This document shows, one piece after another, positions 1-6,211 of a stretch of DNA of 9,272 nucleotides (position 1 is its first letter; each line of letters opens with the position of its first letter). The position numbers and the translations under genes were made by a program. This DNA is from Clostridia bacterium (lineage in GTDB: Bacteria > Bacillota > Clostridia > Christensenellales > Aristaeellaceae). The DNA lies in NCBI GenBank assembly GCA_900759005.1, contig CAAEUQ010000025.1:1-9272 (forward strand). The letters run 5' to 3'. The notes under the pieces are model-generated. The model did no database searches. It saw nothing but the letters and a program-made list of their open reading frames with translations, and had not been told where the DNA came from.

Positions 1-525
1 CTTCCGATTCCGGTTCCCGCCGGCGTTACCGTGACCATCGCGGACGACAACACCGTGACCGTCAAGGGCCCGAAGGGCGAACTGAGTCAGAAGGTTAATA
101 AGGATATCAAGGTCGAACAGGTCGGCAGCGAAATTCACGTTACCCGTCCGTCCGACAGCAAGCCCCACCGCTCGATGCATGGTTTGTATCGCTCCCTGAT
201 CAATAATATGGTCGTTGGCGTTACCAAGGGCTTCGAGAAGGTTCTCCTGATCGAAGGCGTCGGCTATCGTGCCAGCGTCGAAGGCGGAAAGCTCAACCTC
301 GCGCTGGGCTATTCCCATCCGATCATCATGGACGCGCCCGAACACATCACCTTCGAGACTCCCGCAGCCACGAAGATCGTGATCAAGGGCATCGACAAGC
401 AGGCTGTCGGCGCGATTGCCGCCGACGTCCGCGCAATGCGCAAGCCGGAGCCGTATCACGGCAAGGGCATTCGCTATGAGAACGAGGTCATCCGCCGCAA
501 GGAAGGCAAGGCCGGTAAGAAGTAA
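1..525 (+). CDS. rplF: 50S ribosomal protein L6 (5' end cut by window edge)
   Basis: L6 binds 23S rRNA near the base of the L7/L12 stalk and the sarcin-ricin loop. The reading frame is open from base 1, beginning LPIPVPAGV, which matches L6 after its usual MSRIGK-type first residues. About six codons are therefore missing upstream, and the in-frame GTG at 31 is an internal valine, not the start. The visible 174 residues hold both L6 repeats, and near the C-terminus the signature PEPYHGKGIRYENE, followed by a lysine-rich tail (GKAGKK). The histidine replaces the more common lysine in this signature. The expected full length of about 180 aa fits the family. It is followed after 17 nt by rplR, the standard spc-operon order. 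Confidence 0.98.
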   Translation, partial: LPIPVPAGVTVTIADDNTVTVKGPKGELSQKVNKDIKVEQVGSEIHVTRPSDSKPHRSMHGLYRSLINNMVVGVTKGFEKVLLIEGVGYRASVEGGKLNLALGYSHPIIMDAPEHITFETPAATKIVIKGIDKQAVGAIAADVRAMRKPEPYHGKGIRYENEVIRRKEGKAGKK

Positions 526-542
526 AAGGGAGGGTACCGCAA

Positions 543-911
543 ATGTTTACCAAGCGTGATCGCAACGAGGTTCGCGTGATTCGTCACGCCCGCGTGCGTA
601 AAAAGATCAGCGGGACGCCCGATCGTCCCCGGCTCTGCGTTTATCGCAGCAATATGCACATCTACGCCCAGATCATCGATGACGTAGCCGGCAACACGCT
701 CGTCGCCGCTTCCACCGTTGAGAAGGAAATCGCCTCTCAGCTTCAGGAGCTCGACAAGAAGGGCGCCGCGAAGCTGGTCGGCAAGATCGTCGCCGAGCGC
801 GCCGTGAAGGCGGGCATCAACGAAGTCGTCTTCGACCGCGGTGGCTACATCTACACCGGTCGCGTAGCCGAGCTTGCAGCCGGCGCTCGCGAGGGCGGTC
901 TGAACTTCTAA
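543..911 (+). CDS. rplR: 50S ribosomal protein L18
   Basis: L18 binds 5S rRNA and helps join the 5S particle to the central protuberance of the large subunit. The 122-aa product matches the bacterial family in length. It has a basic N-terminal tail (KRDRNEVRVIRHARVRKKISGT), then PRLCVYRSNMHIYAQIIDD and the conserved C-terminal FDRGGYIYTGRVAELAAGAREGGLNF. The ATG at 543 is preceded by a GGGAGG Shine-Dalgarno at 528-533 with a 9-nt spacer. It lies between rplF and rpsE as in the conserved spc order. Confidence 0.98.
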   Translation: MFTKRDRNEVRVIRHARVRKKISGTPDRPRLCVYRSNMHIYAQIIDDVAGNTLVAASTVEKEIASQLQELDKKGAAKLVGKIVAERAVKAGINEVVFDRGGYIYTGRVAELAAGAREGGLNF

Positions 912-918
912 AAGGAGG
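912..918 (+). promoter_or_regulatory. rpsE Shine-Dalgarno (decides between two ATGs)
   Basis: AAGGAGG precedes two in-frame ATGs, at 921 and 930. It is only 2 nt from the first and 11 nt from the second. The first spacing is too short for normal initiation, so 930 is the likelier start, though 11 nt is on the long side. Confidence 0.6.
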
Positions 919-929
919 ATATGAACGCA

Positions 930-1427
930 ATGCAGCGCAACGAGCAAGTTAGTGAATTCAAAGAGAAACTGGTTGCAGTCAATCGCGTATCCAAGACCGT
1001 TAAGGGCGGCCGCAACATGCGATTCTCCGCACTGATGGTTGTCGGCGACGAAAAGGGCCGCGTCGGCTGCGGCATGGGCAAGGCCGTTGAAATTCCCGAA
1101 GCCATCCGCAAGGGAACGGAAGACGCCAAGAAGTCCATGATCACTGTCCCGATGAAGGGCACCACGATCCCGCATGAGGTCGTCGGCGTATTCGGAACCG
1201 GCAAGATCAAGATGCTCCCCGCTCCGGAAGGTACCGGCGTTATCGCCGGCGGTCCGGTTCGTGCGGTCCTCGAGGCCGTGGGCATCAAGGATATCGTCAC
1301 CAAGTCGATCGGTTCCAACAATAAGATCAACATGGTGCGCGCCACCCTCGCCGGTCTCGGTCAGCTTCGCAGCGCCGAGCAGGTTGCCAAGCTTCGCGGC
1401 AAGACCGTTGAAGAGCTGTTGGGTTAA
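930..1427 (+). CDS. rpsE: 30S ribosomal protein S5
   Basis: S5 sits where the head and body of the small subunit meet, contributing to decoding fidelity and mRNA unwinding. The protein shows the N-terminal S5 dsRBD-like motif (VNRVSKTVKGGRNMRFSALM), then VGDEKGRVGCGMGKAVEIPEAI. The C-terminal domain carries GTGVIAGGPVRAVLEAVGI and the typical SIGSNNKINMVRAT. The loop KTVKGGRNM corresponds to the region where spectinomycin-resistance substitutions occur in other bacteria; nothing here looks mutant. I chose the ATG at 930 (165 aa, starting MQRNEQ) because the Shine-Dalgarno is only 2 nt from the ATG at 921. The 921 start would add only three residues. The gene is followed after 14 nt by rpmD. 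Confidence 0.97.
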   Translation: MQRNEQVSEFKEKLVAVNRVSKTVKGGRNMRFSALMVVGDEKGRVGCGMGKAVEIPEAIRKGTEDAKKSMITVPMKGTTIPHEVVGVFGTGKIKMLPAPEGTGVIAGGPVRAVLEAVGIKDIVTKSIGSNNKINMVRATLAGLGQLRSAEQVAKLRGKTVEELLG

Positions 1428-1441
1428 GGGGGTAAGCGAGT

Positions 1442-1624
1442 ATGAAGCTTAAGATTACGCAGACCAAGTCCACCATCGCGTGCCTGAAGGATCAGATTGC
1501 GACCATCAAGGCGCTGGGCCTGCATCACGTCGGTCACACCGTCGTGAAGGCGGACAACCCTGCCACCCGCGGCATGATCTTCAAGGTCAAGCACATGGTT
1601 AAGGTCGAAGAGATTGCAGACTAA
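1442..1624 (+). CDS. rpmD: 50S ribosomal protein L30
   Basis: L30 is a small large-subunit protein bound to 23S rRNA. The 60-aa product has the usual length and the single L30 fold: KLKITQTKSTIACLKDQ, then KALGLHHVGHTVVKADNPATRGMI and KVKHMVKVEE. It starts at the ATG at 1442, 8 nt downstream of an AAGGGGGT Shine-Dalgarno (1426-1433) that overlaps the rpsE stop codon. rpmD is absent from some bacterial lineages; its retention between rpsE and rplO is the classic arrangement. The identification rests on both sequence and position. Confidence 0.97.
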   Translation: MKLKITQTKSTIACLKDQIATIKALGLHHVGHTVVKADNPATRGMIFKVKHMVKVEEIAD

Positions 1625-1637
1625 GGAGGCCACACAC

Positions 1638-2078
1638 ATGAAACTTCATGATCTGAAACCCGCCGTTGGCGCAACGACTGCACCGAAGCGCCTTGGACGC
1701 GGCGTTGGCTCCGGTCTGGGCAAGACTTCCGGCAAGGGCCATAAGGGCGCGAAGGCGCGTTCCGGCGGCGGCAAGCGGCCCGGATTCGAAGGCGGCCAGA
1801 TGCCTCTGACCATGCGCCTTCCGAAGCGCGGCTTCACCAACATCTTCCGCAAGGAGTATGTTGCGGTGAACATCGATCGCCTCGAGATGTTCGAGGATGG
1901 CGCGGTCGTTACGCCCGTGACCCTGATCGAGTACGGCATTATCAAGAATGTTCAGGATGGCGTTAAGATCCTGGGCAACGGTGAAATCACCAAGAAGCTT
2001 ACGGTTCAGGCGAACAAGTTCTCCGAGTCCGCAAAGCAGAAGATCGAGGCGGCAGGCGGGAAAGCAGAGGTGATCTGA
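1638..2078 (+). CDS. rplO: 50S ribosomal protein L15
   Basis: L15 is a late-assembling 23S rRNA-binding protein with a long glycine- and arginine-rich N-terminal extension that threads into the subunit. The 146-aa product begins MKLHDLKPAVGA. It carries the diagnostic RLGRGVGSGLGKTSGKGHKG and the stretch SGGGKRPGFEGGQMPLTMRLPKRGF, then a globular C-terminal half ending AAGGKAEVI. An ATG lies 24 nt upstream in frame at 1614, inside rpmD. The AAGGAGG at 1623-1629 lies 8 nt before 1638 and the family N-terminus matches there, so 1638 is the start. The TGA stop is separated from the secY ATG by a single base, which suggests translational coupling. Confidence 0.98.
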   Translation: MKLHDLKPAVGATTAPKRLGRGVGSGLGKTSGKGHKGAKARSGGGKRPGFEGGQMPLTMRLPKRGFTNIFRKEYVAVNIDRLEMFEDGAVVTPVTLIEYGIIKNVQDGVKILGNGEITKKLTVQANKFSESAKQKIEAAGGKAEVI

Positions 2079-2079
2079 G

Positions 2080-3339
2080 ATGCGTGAGACGTTGAGGAAC
2101 GCATGGAAGATCACGGAGATCCGTAAAAAGATTCTCTACACTCTGATGATGCTGCTGATTTTCAGACTCCTGTGCTTCATTCCGACGCCGGGCGTCGATA
2201 CCTCCAACATCCAGTCCTTCCTGAATCGCTTCTCGCTGCTTCAGTTCATGCAGCAGATGACCGGCTCGAATCTGTCGCAGTACAACATCATGGCGATGGG
2301 CATCACCCCCTACATCAACTCCTCGATTATCATGCAGCTGCTCTGCGTGGCGATCCCGAAGCTTGAGGAGATGCAGAAGGAAGGCGAGGAAGGCCAGAAG
2401 AAGATTGCGCAGATCACCCGTTATGTGACGGTTGTTCTCGGCTTCATTCAGGCGATTGCGCTGACCGTGAGCATGAAGGCGAACGGCACGCACGGCTTCC
2501 TCGGTCTCATGACCATCGGTTTCTGCCTTGCGGCAGGCACCGCGATGGCGATGTGGATTGGCGAGCGCATTACGGAAAACGGCATCGGCAACGGCATCAG
2601 TATGCTGATCTTTGCGGGTATCGTTTCTAACCTGGTCACCGGTCTTACCCAATACCTGAGCTCTCTGTTCACGGCGTTTGCGGCGAAGACTCTTGTCCAG
2701 TTCCTCGCATCTGTTCTCGTATTCCTGATCCTGCTGCTGGGTATCGTGTTCGTCGACCTCGCCGAGCGCAGAATTCCCGTCCAGTATTCCAAGCGCATGG
2801 TTGGCCGCAAGATGTATGGCGGTCAGTCCACGCACATTCCGCTGAAGCTGAATGCTTCCGGCGTTCTGCCGCTGATCTTCGCTTCGTCGATCATGCAGTT
2901 CCCGGGCACCATCCTCGCGTTCTTCTCCAATAGCAACGCGGCGATCTGGTGGAATTCGCATATCAGCGCGCAGACTTGGCACTATCAGTTGGTCTTTGGC
3001 GTCTTGATTTTCGCGTTCACGTTCTTCTATACCTCGATCACCTTCAACCCGATCGAGATTTCCAAGAACGTTCAGAACAACGGCGGCATGATCCCCGGCA
3101 TCCGCCAGGGCAAGCCCACCGTCGATTTCATCAAGAGAATCAGCACTCGCGTCACCACCTTTGGCGCGATCTACCTCGCTGTTCTGGCGATCATCCCGAG
3201 CATCATCTATGCGATTGCCGGCGTGTATCTGCCGTTCACCGCGTCCTCTCTGCTGATTGCGGTATCCGTCGCGATGGAAACCGTACGCCAGCTCGAGAGC
3301 CAGATGCTGATGCGCCACTACAAGGGCTTCCTGAAGTAA
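2080..3339 (+). CDS. secY: Protein translocase subunit SecY
   Basis: SecY is the channel of the SecYEG translocon in the cytoplasmic membrane, which passes or inserts newly made proteins. The 419-aa protein has the expected ten hydrophobic segments. The first is at about residues 18-35, followed by an external loop with FIPTPGVDTSNI. Family motifs include MAMGITPYINSSIIMQLL after the plug region and GERITENGIGNGISMLIF in the middle. The cytosolic loop RRIPVQYSKRMVGRKMYGG carries the conserved arginines that contact SecA or the ribosome. It ends MLMRHYKGFLK. Translation probably starts at the ATG at 2080, using an AGAGGTGAT Shine-Dalgarno lying within the end of rplO, one base after the rplO stop. 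SecE and SecG are not in the window. Confidence 0.99.
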   Translation: MRETLRNAWKITEIRKKILYTLMMLLIFRLLCFIPTPGVDTSNIQSFLNRFSLLQFMQQMTGSNLSQYNIMAMGITPYINSSIIMQLLCVAIPKLEEMQKEGEEGQKKIAQITRYVTVVLGFIQAIALTVSMKANGTHGFLGLMTIGFCLAAGTAMAMWIGERITENGIGNGISMLIFAGIVSNLVTGLTQYLSSLFTAFAAKTLVQFLASVLVFLILLLGIVFVDLAERRIPVQYSKRMVGRKMYGGQSTHIPLKLNASGVLPLIFASSIMQFPGTILAFFSNSNAAIWWNSHISAQTWHYQLVFGVLIFAFTFFYTSITFNPIEISKNVQNNGGMIPGIRQGKPTVDFIKRISTRVTTFGAIYLAVLAIIPSIIYAIAGVYLPFTASSLLIAVSVAMETVRQLESQMLMRHYKGFLK

Positions 3340-3357
3340 TTCCGGAGGGATCGCATT

Positions 3358-4002
3358 ATGAAATTGATCTTTCTGGGACCTCCTGGCGCCGGAAAGGGTA
3401 CGCAGGCCGCGGGCGTAAGCTCGCGCCTGCATATTCCCCATATCTCGACCGGCGATATGTTCCGCGAGGCGATTGCTCAAAAGACCCCCGCGGGCATTGA
3501 CGCAGAGCGTTACATCGACGCCGGACAGCTCGTTCCGGACGAAGTCGTGATCGATATGGTGCGCGAGCGCCTTGGACGCGACGATTGCAAGAACGGCTAC
3601 CTGCTCGACGGATTCCCTCGCACGGTTCACCAGGCGGAGGCGCTCAATGAGATAGCGGAACCGGACGCCGTTATCGATATCGATGTACCGGACGAAAGAC
3701 TGATGGCTCGTCTGACGGGCCGCAGAGTCTGCAAGCGGTGCAAAGATACCTATCATGTTTCCAAACTCGCGGATGAGCACGTCTGCCCGGTTTGCGGCGG
3801 CGAGCTGTATCAGCGGGATGATGACAAGCCCGCTACGATTTCCAATCGGTTGAAGGTCTACCACGAGCAGACCGCGCCGCTGATCGGATATTATTCGGAG
3901 AAGGGCAAGCTGCGCCGGATCGACGTCGCATCTCTCGCGACCGAAAACGGCGATAGCCGACCGGAGGATGTGCTTCGCGCCATTCTCAAAACGCTGGAGT
4001 GA
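3358..4002 (+). CDS. adk: Adenylate kinase, zinc-LID type
   Basis: Adenylate kinase catalyses the reversible reaction ATP + AMP = 2 ADP in the cytosol. The 214-aa product is full length. The P-loop GPPGAGKGT is at residues 7-15, the AMP-binding TGDMFR at 31-36 and DGFPRT at 84-89. The LID region from about 121 contains CKRC (125/128) and CPVC (143/146), the four-cysteine zinc site found mainly in Gram-positive and anaerobic lineages. DDKPATISNRLKVYHEQTAPLI follows. The ATG at 3358 has GGAGGGAT just upstream (3343-3350). adk directly after secY and 4 nt before map is the standard Bacillota arrangement. Confidence 0.99.
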   Translation: MKLIFLGPPGAGKGTQAAGVSSRLHIPHISTGDMFREAIAQKTPAGIDAERYIDAGQLVPDEVVIDMVRERLGRDDCKNGYLLDGFPRTVHQAEALNEIAEPDAVIDIDVPDERLMARLTGRRVCKRCKDTYHVSKLADEHVCPVCGGELYQRDDDKPATISNRLKVYHEQTAPLIGYYSEKGKLRRIDVASLATENGDSRPEDVLRAILKTLE

Positions 4003-4006
4003 ACGC

Positions 4007-4789
4007 ATGATCACCATTAAGAATGAATCACAGATAGAGAAGATGCGCAAAGCGGGCGTGCTGTTGCACAGTGTGCTTGATGCGCTTCGCAATGAGATTG
4101 AGCCCGGCGTGACAACGCTGCACCTCGATCATATGGCGGAAAAGCTGATCCGCGACGCGGGCGCTTTGCCGAGCTTCAAGGGATACGAAGGTTTTCCTTA
4201 TTCGATCTGTGCTTCCGTGGATGATCAGGTGGTTCATGGCTTTGCGACGAAGGACAAACTTCGCAATGGACAGCTTATCAGCATCGACTGCGGCGTAATT
4301 CTCGACGGCTGGCAGTCTGACAGCGCGTTTTCCGTGCTCGTCGGCGGCGGCTCAAAGGAAGCGCAGAAGCTGGTCGACGTTACGGAGGAATGCTTCTGGC
4401 TCGGCGCGAATATGGCGCGCAGCGGCAATCACCTGGGCGATATTTCCCACGCGGTGCAGACGCACGCGGAAGCACACGGCTACGGAGTAATCCGCGACCT
4501 GTGCGGTCACGGAATCGGTCAGGAGATGCACGAGGATCCGAACGTTCCGAATTATGGCAAGCCCGGCCGCGGCGTGAAGCTGCAGGCGGGCATGACCATT
4601 GCCATTGAGCCGATGATTTCAATGGGCACGTGGAAGGTCTTTGTCGACGACAACGACTGGACGATCTGCACGCAGGACGGAAGCATTGCTTCCCACTACG
4701 AGCACACCGTGCTGATTACGGACGGAGAACCGGAAATCCTTTCCTATCCGGGAATGGAAGTTAAGAAGGTTCTGGAGAGAATCAAATGA
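4007..4789 (+). CDS. map: Type I methionine aminopeptidase
   Basis: This metalloenzyme removes the initiator methionine from nascent proteins after deformylation. The 260-aa product shows the complete metal-ligand set in order: D94 and D105 in SIDCGVILDGWQSD, H168 in CGHGIG, E201 in AIEPM and E232 in SHYEHTV. The substrate-contacting histidine is H77 in VVHG. The family motif before it is usually SVNEVVxHG; here it reads SVDDQVVHG, a mild departure. I chose the ATG at 4007, which gives the family-typical MITIKNESQIEKMRKAG; an in-frame ATG at 3968 lies inside adk and would add 13 unmatched residues. GGAG at 3996-3999 lies 7 nt upstream, within the last adk codons. The stop overlaps the next start as ATGA. 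Confidence 0.98.
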   Translation: MITIKNESQIEKMRKAGVLLHSVLDALRNEIEPGVTTLHLDHMAEKLIRDAGALPSFKGYEGFPYSICASVDDQVVHGFATKDKLRNGQLISIDCGVILDGWQSDSAFSVLVGGGSKEAQKLVDVTEECFWLGANMARSGNHLGDISHAVQTHAEAHGYGVIRDLCGHGIGQEMHEDPNVPNYGKPGRGVKLQAGMTIAIEPMISMGTWKVFVDDNDWTICTQDGSIASHYEHTVLITDGEPEILSYPGMEVKKVLERIK

Positions 4790-5073
4790 TTGCGTTTCCG
4801 ATTGAGGTTGGGAGTGTGGTCATCTCGAAAGCCGGACGCGACCGCGGAAGGCTGTTCGTGGTCGTCAGCGAAATCGATGCCGATTTTGTCAATGTTGCCA
4901 ACGGTAAGCTGCGAGGCATGGAGCACCTGAAGAAAAAGAGGCGCAAGCATCTCAAGCCTACGGGTTCTGTAATCGGTGAATTGCGCGACCGCCTGGCGCT
5001 CGGCCAGCGGGTGGAAAATCATGAAGTTCGCTCATGGCTAGAGAAGGAGGCGGATAAGCTTGTCCAAGTCTGA
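4786..5073 (+). CDS. KOW-domain RNA-binding protein, ribosomal L14e-like
   Basis: This 95-aa basic protein belongs to the small KOW-domain family found between map and infA in many Bacillota (the positional equivalent of B. subtilis ybzG, from memory). The KOW segment covers about residues 5-60: VGSVVISKAGRDRGRLFVVV, then DADFVNVANGKLRGMEHLKKKRRKHLKPTG. It resembles eukaryotic and archaeal L14e, so rRNA binding is plausible, but the cellular role is not settled. The C-terminal third (ELRDRLALGQRVENHEVRSWLEKEADKL) looks helical. Its ATG overlaps the map TGA (ATGA, 4786-4789), and its own end overlaps infA by 14 nt. This places it firmly inside the translation operon and makes coupling to both neighbours likely. 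Confidence 0.9.
   Translation: MIAFPIEVGSVVISKAGRDRGRLFVVVSEIDADFVNVANGKLRGMEHLKKKRRKHLKPTGSVIGELRDRLALGQRVENHEVRSWLEKEADKLVQV
5044..5050 (+). promoter_or_regulatory. infA Shine-Dalgarno supporting a TTG start
   Basis: AAGGAGG lies 9 nt before the TTG at 5060, inside the end of the KOW gene. The nearby ATG at 5073 is in another frame. This strong site decides the non-ATG start of infA. Confidence 0.85.
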
Positions 5074-5281
5074 TGTTATTGAAGTTGAAGGCGTTGTCAC
5101 TGAGTCCTATCCCAACGCCATGTTTGAAGTCGAACTGCCCAATGGGCATAAGATTCTGGCGCACGTCTCGGGAAAAATGCGCATGAACTACATTCGCATC
5201 TATCCCGGCGATAAGGTTAAGATTGAGCTTTCGCCATATGATCTGACCCGCGGTCGCATCACGTGGCGTTCCAAGAGCTGA
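5060..5281 (+). CDS. infA: Translation initiation factor IF-1
   Basis: IF-1 binds the A site of the small subunit during initiation and cooperates with IF-2 and IF-3. The 73-aa protein is a single S1-like OB fold with hallmark sequence throughout: SKSDVIEVEGVVTESYPNAMFEVELPNGH, then HVSGKMRMNYIRIYPGDKV and ELSPYDLTRGRITWR. Initiation must use TTG at 5060, because no in-frame ATG precedes the conserved region and the Shine-Dalgarno is well spaced for it. The start lies inside the KOW gene (14-nt overlap, different frame). A weak start codon behind a strong ribosome site may couple IF-1 output to translation of the upstream gene; that part is inference. Confidence 0.97.
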   Translation: MSKSDVIEVEGVVTESYPNAMFEVELPNGHKILAHVSGKMRMNYIRIYPGDKVKIELSPYDLTRGRITWRSKS

Positions 5282-5313
5282 TTGATTGGATTGAAGTAAG
5301 GAGGCTAACAAAC

Positions 5314-5427
5314 ATGAAAGTGAGACCTTCCGTCAAGCCTATGTGCGAGAAGTGCAAGATCATCAAGCGCAAGGGTCACGTCATGGTTATCTGCGAAAAC
5401 CCCAAGCATAAGCAGAAGCAGGGCTAA
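5314..5427 (+). CDS. rpmJ: 50S ribosomal protein L36, zinc-binding (C+) form
   Basis: L36 is the smallest large-subunit protein and stabilises 23S rRNA folding near the peptidyl-transferase region. The 37-codon reading frame begins MKVRPSVKPMCEKCK. It carries the complete zinc ribbon, C11, C14, C27 and H32, so it is the C+ paralogue type. It ends HKQKQG, one of the usual C-terminal forms. The ATG at 5314 follows AAGGAGG (5298-5304) with a 9-nt gap. It is the last gene of the proximal cluster; a 381-nt gap without genes comes next. Confidence 0.97.
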   Translation: MKVRPSVKPMCEKCKIIKRKGHVMVICENPKHKQKQG

Positions 5428-5453
5428 GGGAAAACGCAGAGCGCCATTGAAAA

Positions 5454-5548
5454 GCTGAATAGCAGAGAATCTGAACGGACAAAATGCAGGGAAATCATTC
5501 GAATAATGGTTGAAAACGCATTGAATCCGTTCAGAATTCATGTTCAGC
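5454..5548. repeat. Long imperfect palindrome (about 33 bp of stem)
   Basis: The two arms pair in four blocks. 5454-5461 pairs with 5541-5548 (GCTGAATA/TGTTCAGC, one wobble). 5467-5479 pairs with 5526-5539 (GAATCTGAACGGA/TCCGTTCAGAATTC, one bulged A). 5483-5487 pairs with 5518-5522 (AATGC/GCATT), and 5493-5499 with 5505-5511 around a CGAAT loop. Small internal loops separate the blocks. The palindrome is flanked by A-runs on both sides (5450-5453 and 5549-5555). With no T-run following on the + strand it is not an ordinary terminator. It could be a structured RNA, an mRNA 3'-end stabiliser or processing site for the rpmJ message, or a degenerate miniature repeat element. Confidence 0.75.
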
Positions 5549-5602
5549 AAAAAAATAACCGAAAACAAATGGAAAAATTAACACTCAAGTCTAAATGATG
5601 GA

Positions 5603-5631
5603 TGGAAGCGAAAGCGAATCTGTGGTATAAT
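5603..5631 (+). promoter_or_regulatory. Extended -10 promoter for the alpha operon
   Basis: TATAAT at 5626-5631 is a perfect sigma-A -10 hexamer preceded by TGG, giving the extended TGnTATAAT form. A -35 box at 17-bp spacing would be TGGAAG (5603-5608), matching the consensus at only three positions; the extended -10 may compensate. Transcription should begin near 5637-5639, leaving a leader of about 170 nt before rpsM. Confidence 0.75.
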
Positions 5632-5638
5632 CATTTAG

Positions 5639-5808
5639 TCTGAATAGAATGCCCGAAGCGGCTGATGGGCGTTGGAAAGGCGAGCAGCGGTGTATGCGTC
5701 GCCTGTGACGTCTGTTTTTCGAGTGTTCTTTCATATATTCCAAGTCCGGCGCACGCCAATGCGACCGAACAGTTCAAAGCGAAAGCAAGTTGGAGGTGCA
5801 ATCATCCC
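5639..5808 (+). promoter_or_regulatory. Structured rpsM leader, candidate autoregulatory region
   Basis: Three local hairpins can form. 5648-5654 pairs with 5667-5673 (AATGCCC/GGGCGTT). 5678-5686 pairs with 5695-5704 (AGGCGAGCA/TGCGTCGCCT, one bulged G). 5747-5753 pairs with 5760-5767 (CGGCGCA/TGCGACCG, one bulged A). A T5 run at 5715-5719 follows a smaller alternative stem, 5696-5700 with 5707-5711, which is incompatible with the second hairpin. The GGAGGTG Shine-Dalgarno is at 5792-5798. In E. coli, S4 represses this operon through a leader pseudoknot. I see no clear homology to that structure, so regulation by S4 is only inferred from gene content. Confidence 0.45.
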
Positions 5809-6177
5809 ATGGCACGAATCGCTGGTGTCGATCTGCCCCGTGAGAAGCGCGTCGAAGTCGCTCTGACTTATATCTATGGTATTGGCCCGAACATCGCTGA
5901 CGATATCATCGCGGCGACCGGCGTCAACCCCGACACGCGCGTCAAGGATCTGACTGAAGAAGATATTTCCAAGCTCCGCGATTATATCGACCATCACCTG
6001 AAGGTAGAAGGCGATCTGCGTCGCGAAGTTTCCATGAACATCAAGCGCCTGATGGAAATCGGCTGCTATCGTGGCCTCCGTCATCGCCGCGGTCTTCCCG
6101 TGCGCGGACAGAATACCAAGCAGAATGCCCGTACCCGCAAGGGCCCGAAGAAGCAGGCTGCCGGTAAGAAGAAGTAA
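5809..6177 (+). CDS. rpsM: 30S ribosomal protein S13
   Basis: S13 is in the small-subunit head, where it contacts the P-site tRNA and forms bridges to the large subunit. The 122-aa product starts MARIAGVDLPREKRVEVALTYIYGIG, contains the helix-hairpin-helix-like S13 fold with RLMEIGCYRGLRHRRGLPVRGQ (about 79-100), and ends with TKQNARTRKGPKKQ and a lysine tail that reaches the tRNA sites. The start is the ATG at 5809, 10 nt after the GGAGGTG Shine-Dalgarno. The frame is open upstream to an ATG at 5665, but that stretch is leader sequence with no S13 similarity. It is the first gene of the alpha-type cluster. Confidence 0.98.
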   Translation: MARIAGVDLPREKRVEVALTYIYGIGPNIADDIIAATGVNPDTRVKDLTEEDISKLRDYIDHHLKVEGDLRREVSMNIKRLMEIGCYRGLRHRRGLPVRGQNTKQNARTRKGPKKQAAGKKK

Positions 6178-6211
6178 TTCTTAGAGGACAATTTAGGGAG
6201 GAAAAATCGCT

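Larger units (their letters stand above)
5428..5808 (+). other. rpmJ-rpsM intergenic region (381 nt)
   Basis: No gene of any size can be supported here. The first 200 bases are clearly AT-richer than the surrounding genes. The region holds, in order, a long imperfect palindrome (5454-5548) with no T-run after it, an extended -10 promoter ending at 5631, and a foldable leader running to the rpsM Shine-Dalgarno. It separates the spc-type from the alpha-type gene cluster. No intrinsic terminator for the upstream cluster is visible, so read-through into rpsM is possible alongside the new promoter. Confidence 0.8.

Noticed and set aside
31..33. GTG as the start of rplF
   Set aside because: The upstream in-frame residues LPIPVPAGVT are conserved L6 sequence, so the gene begins before the window.
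1999..4092. A 697-codon open frame on the minus strand opposite secY and adk
   Set aside because: It is fully antisense to rplO, secY, adk and the start of map, and the product is rich in Arg, His and Asp with no family resemblance. GC-biased third codon positions on the + strand leave the opposite frame open.
5665..5808. N-terminal extension of S13 from the ATG at 5665
   Set aside because: The added 48 residues have no S13 similarity. The good Shine-Dalgarno at 5792-5798 and the family N-terminus MARIAGVDLP fix the start at 5809.
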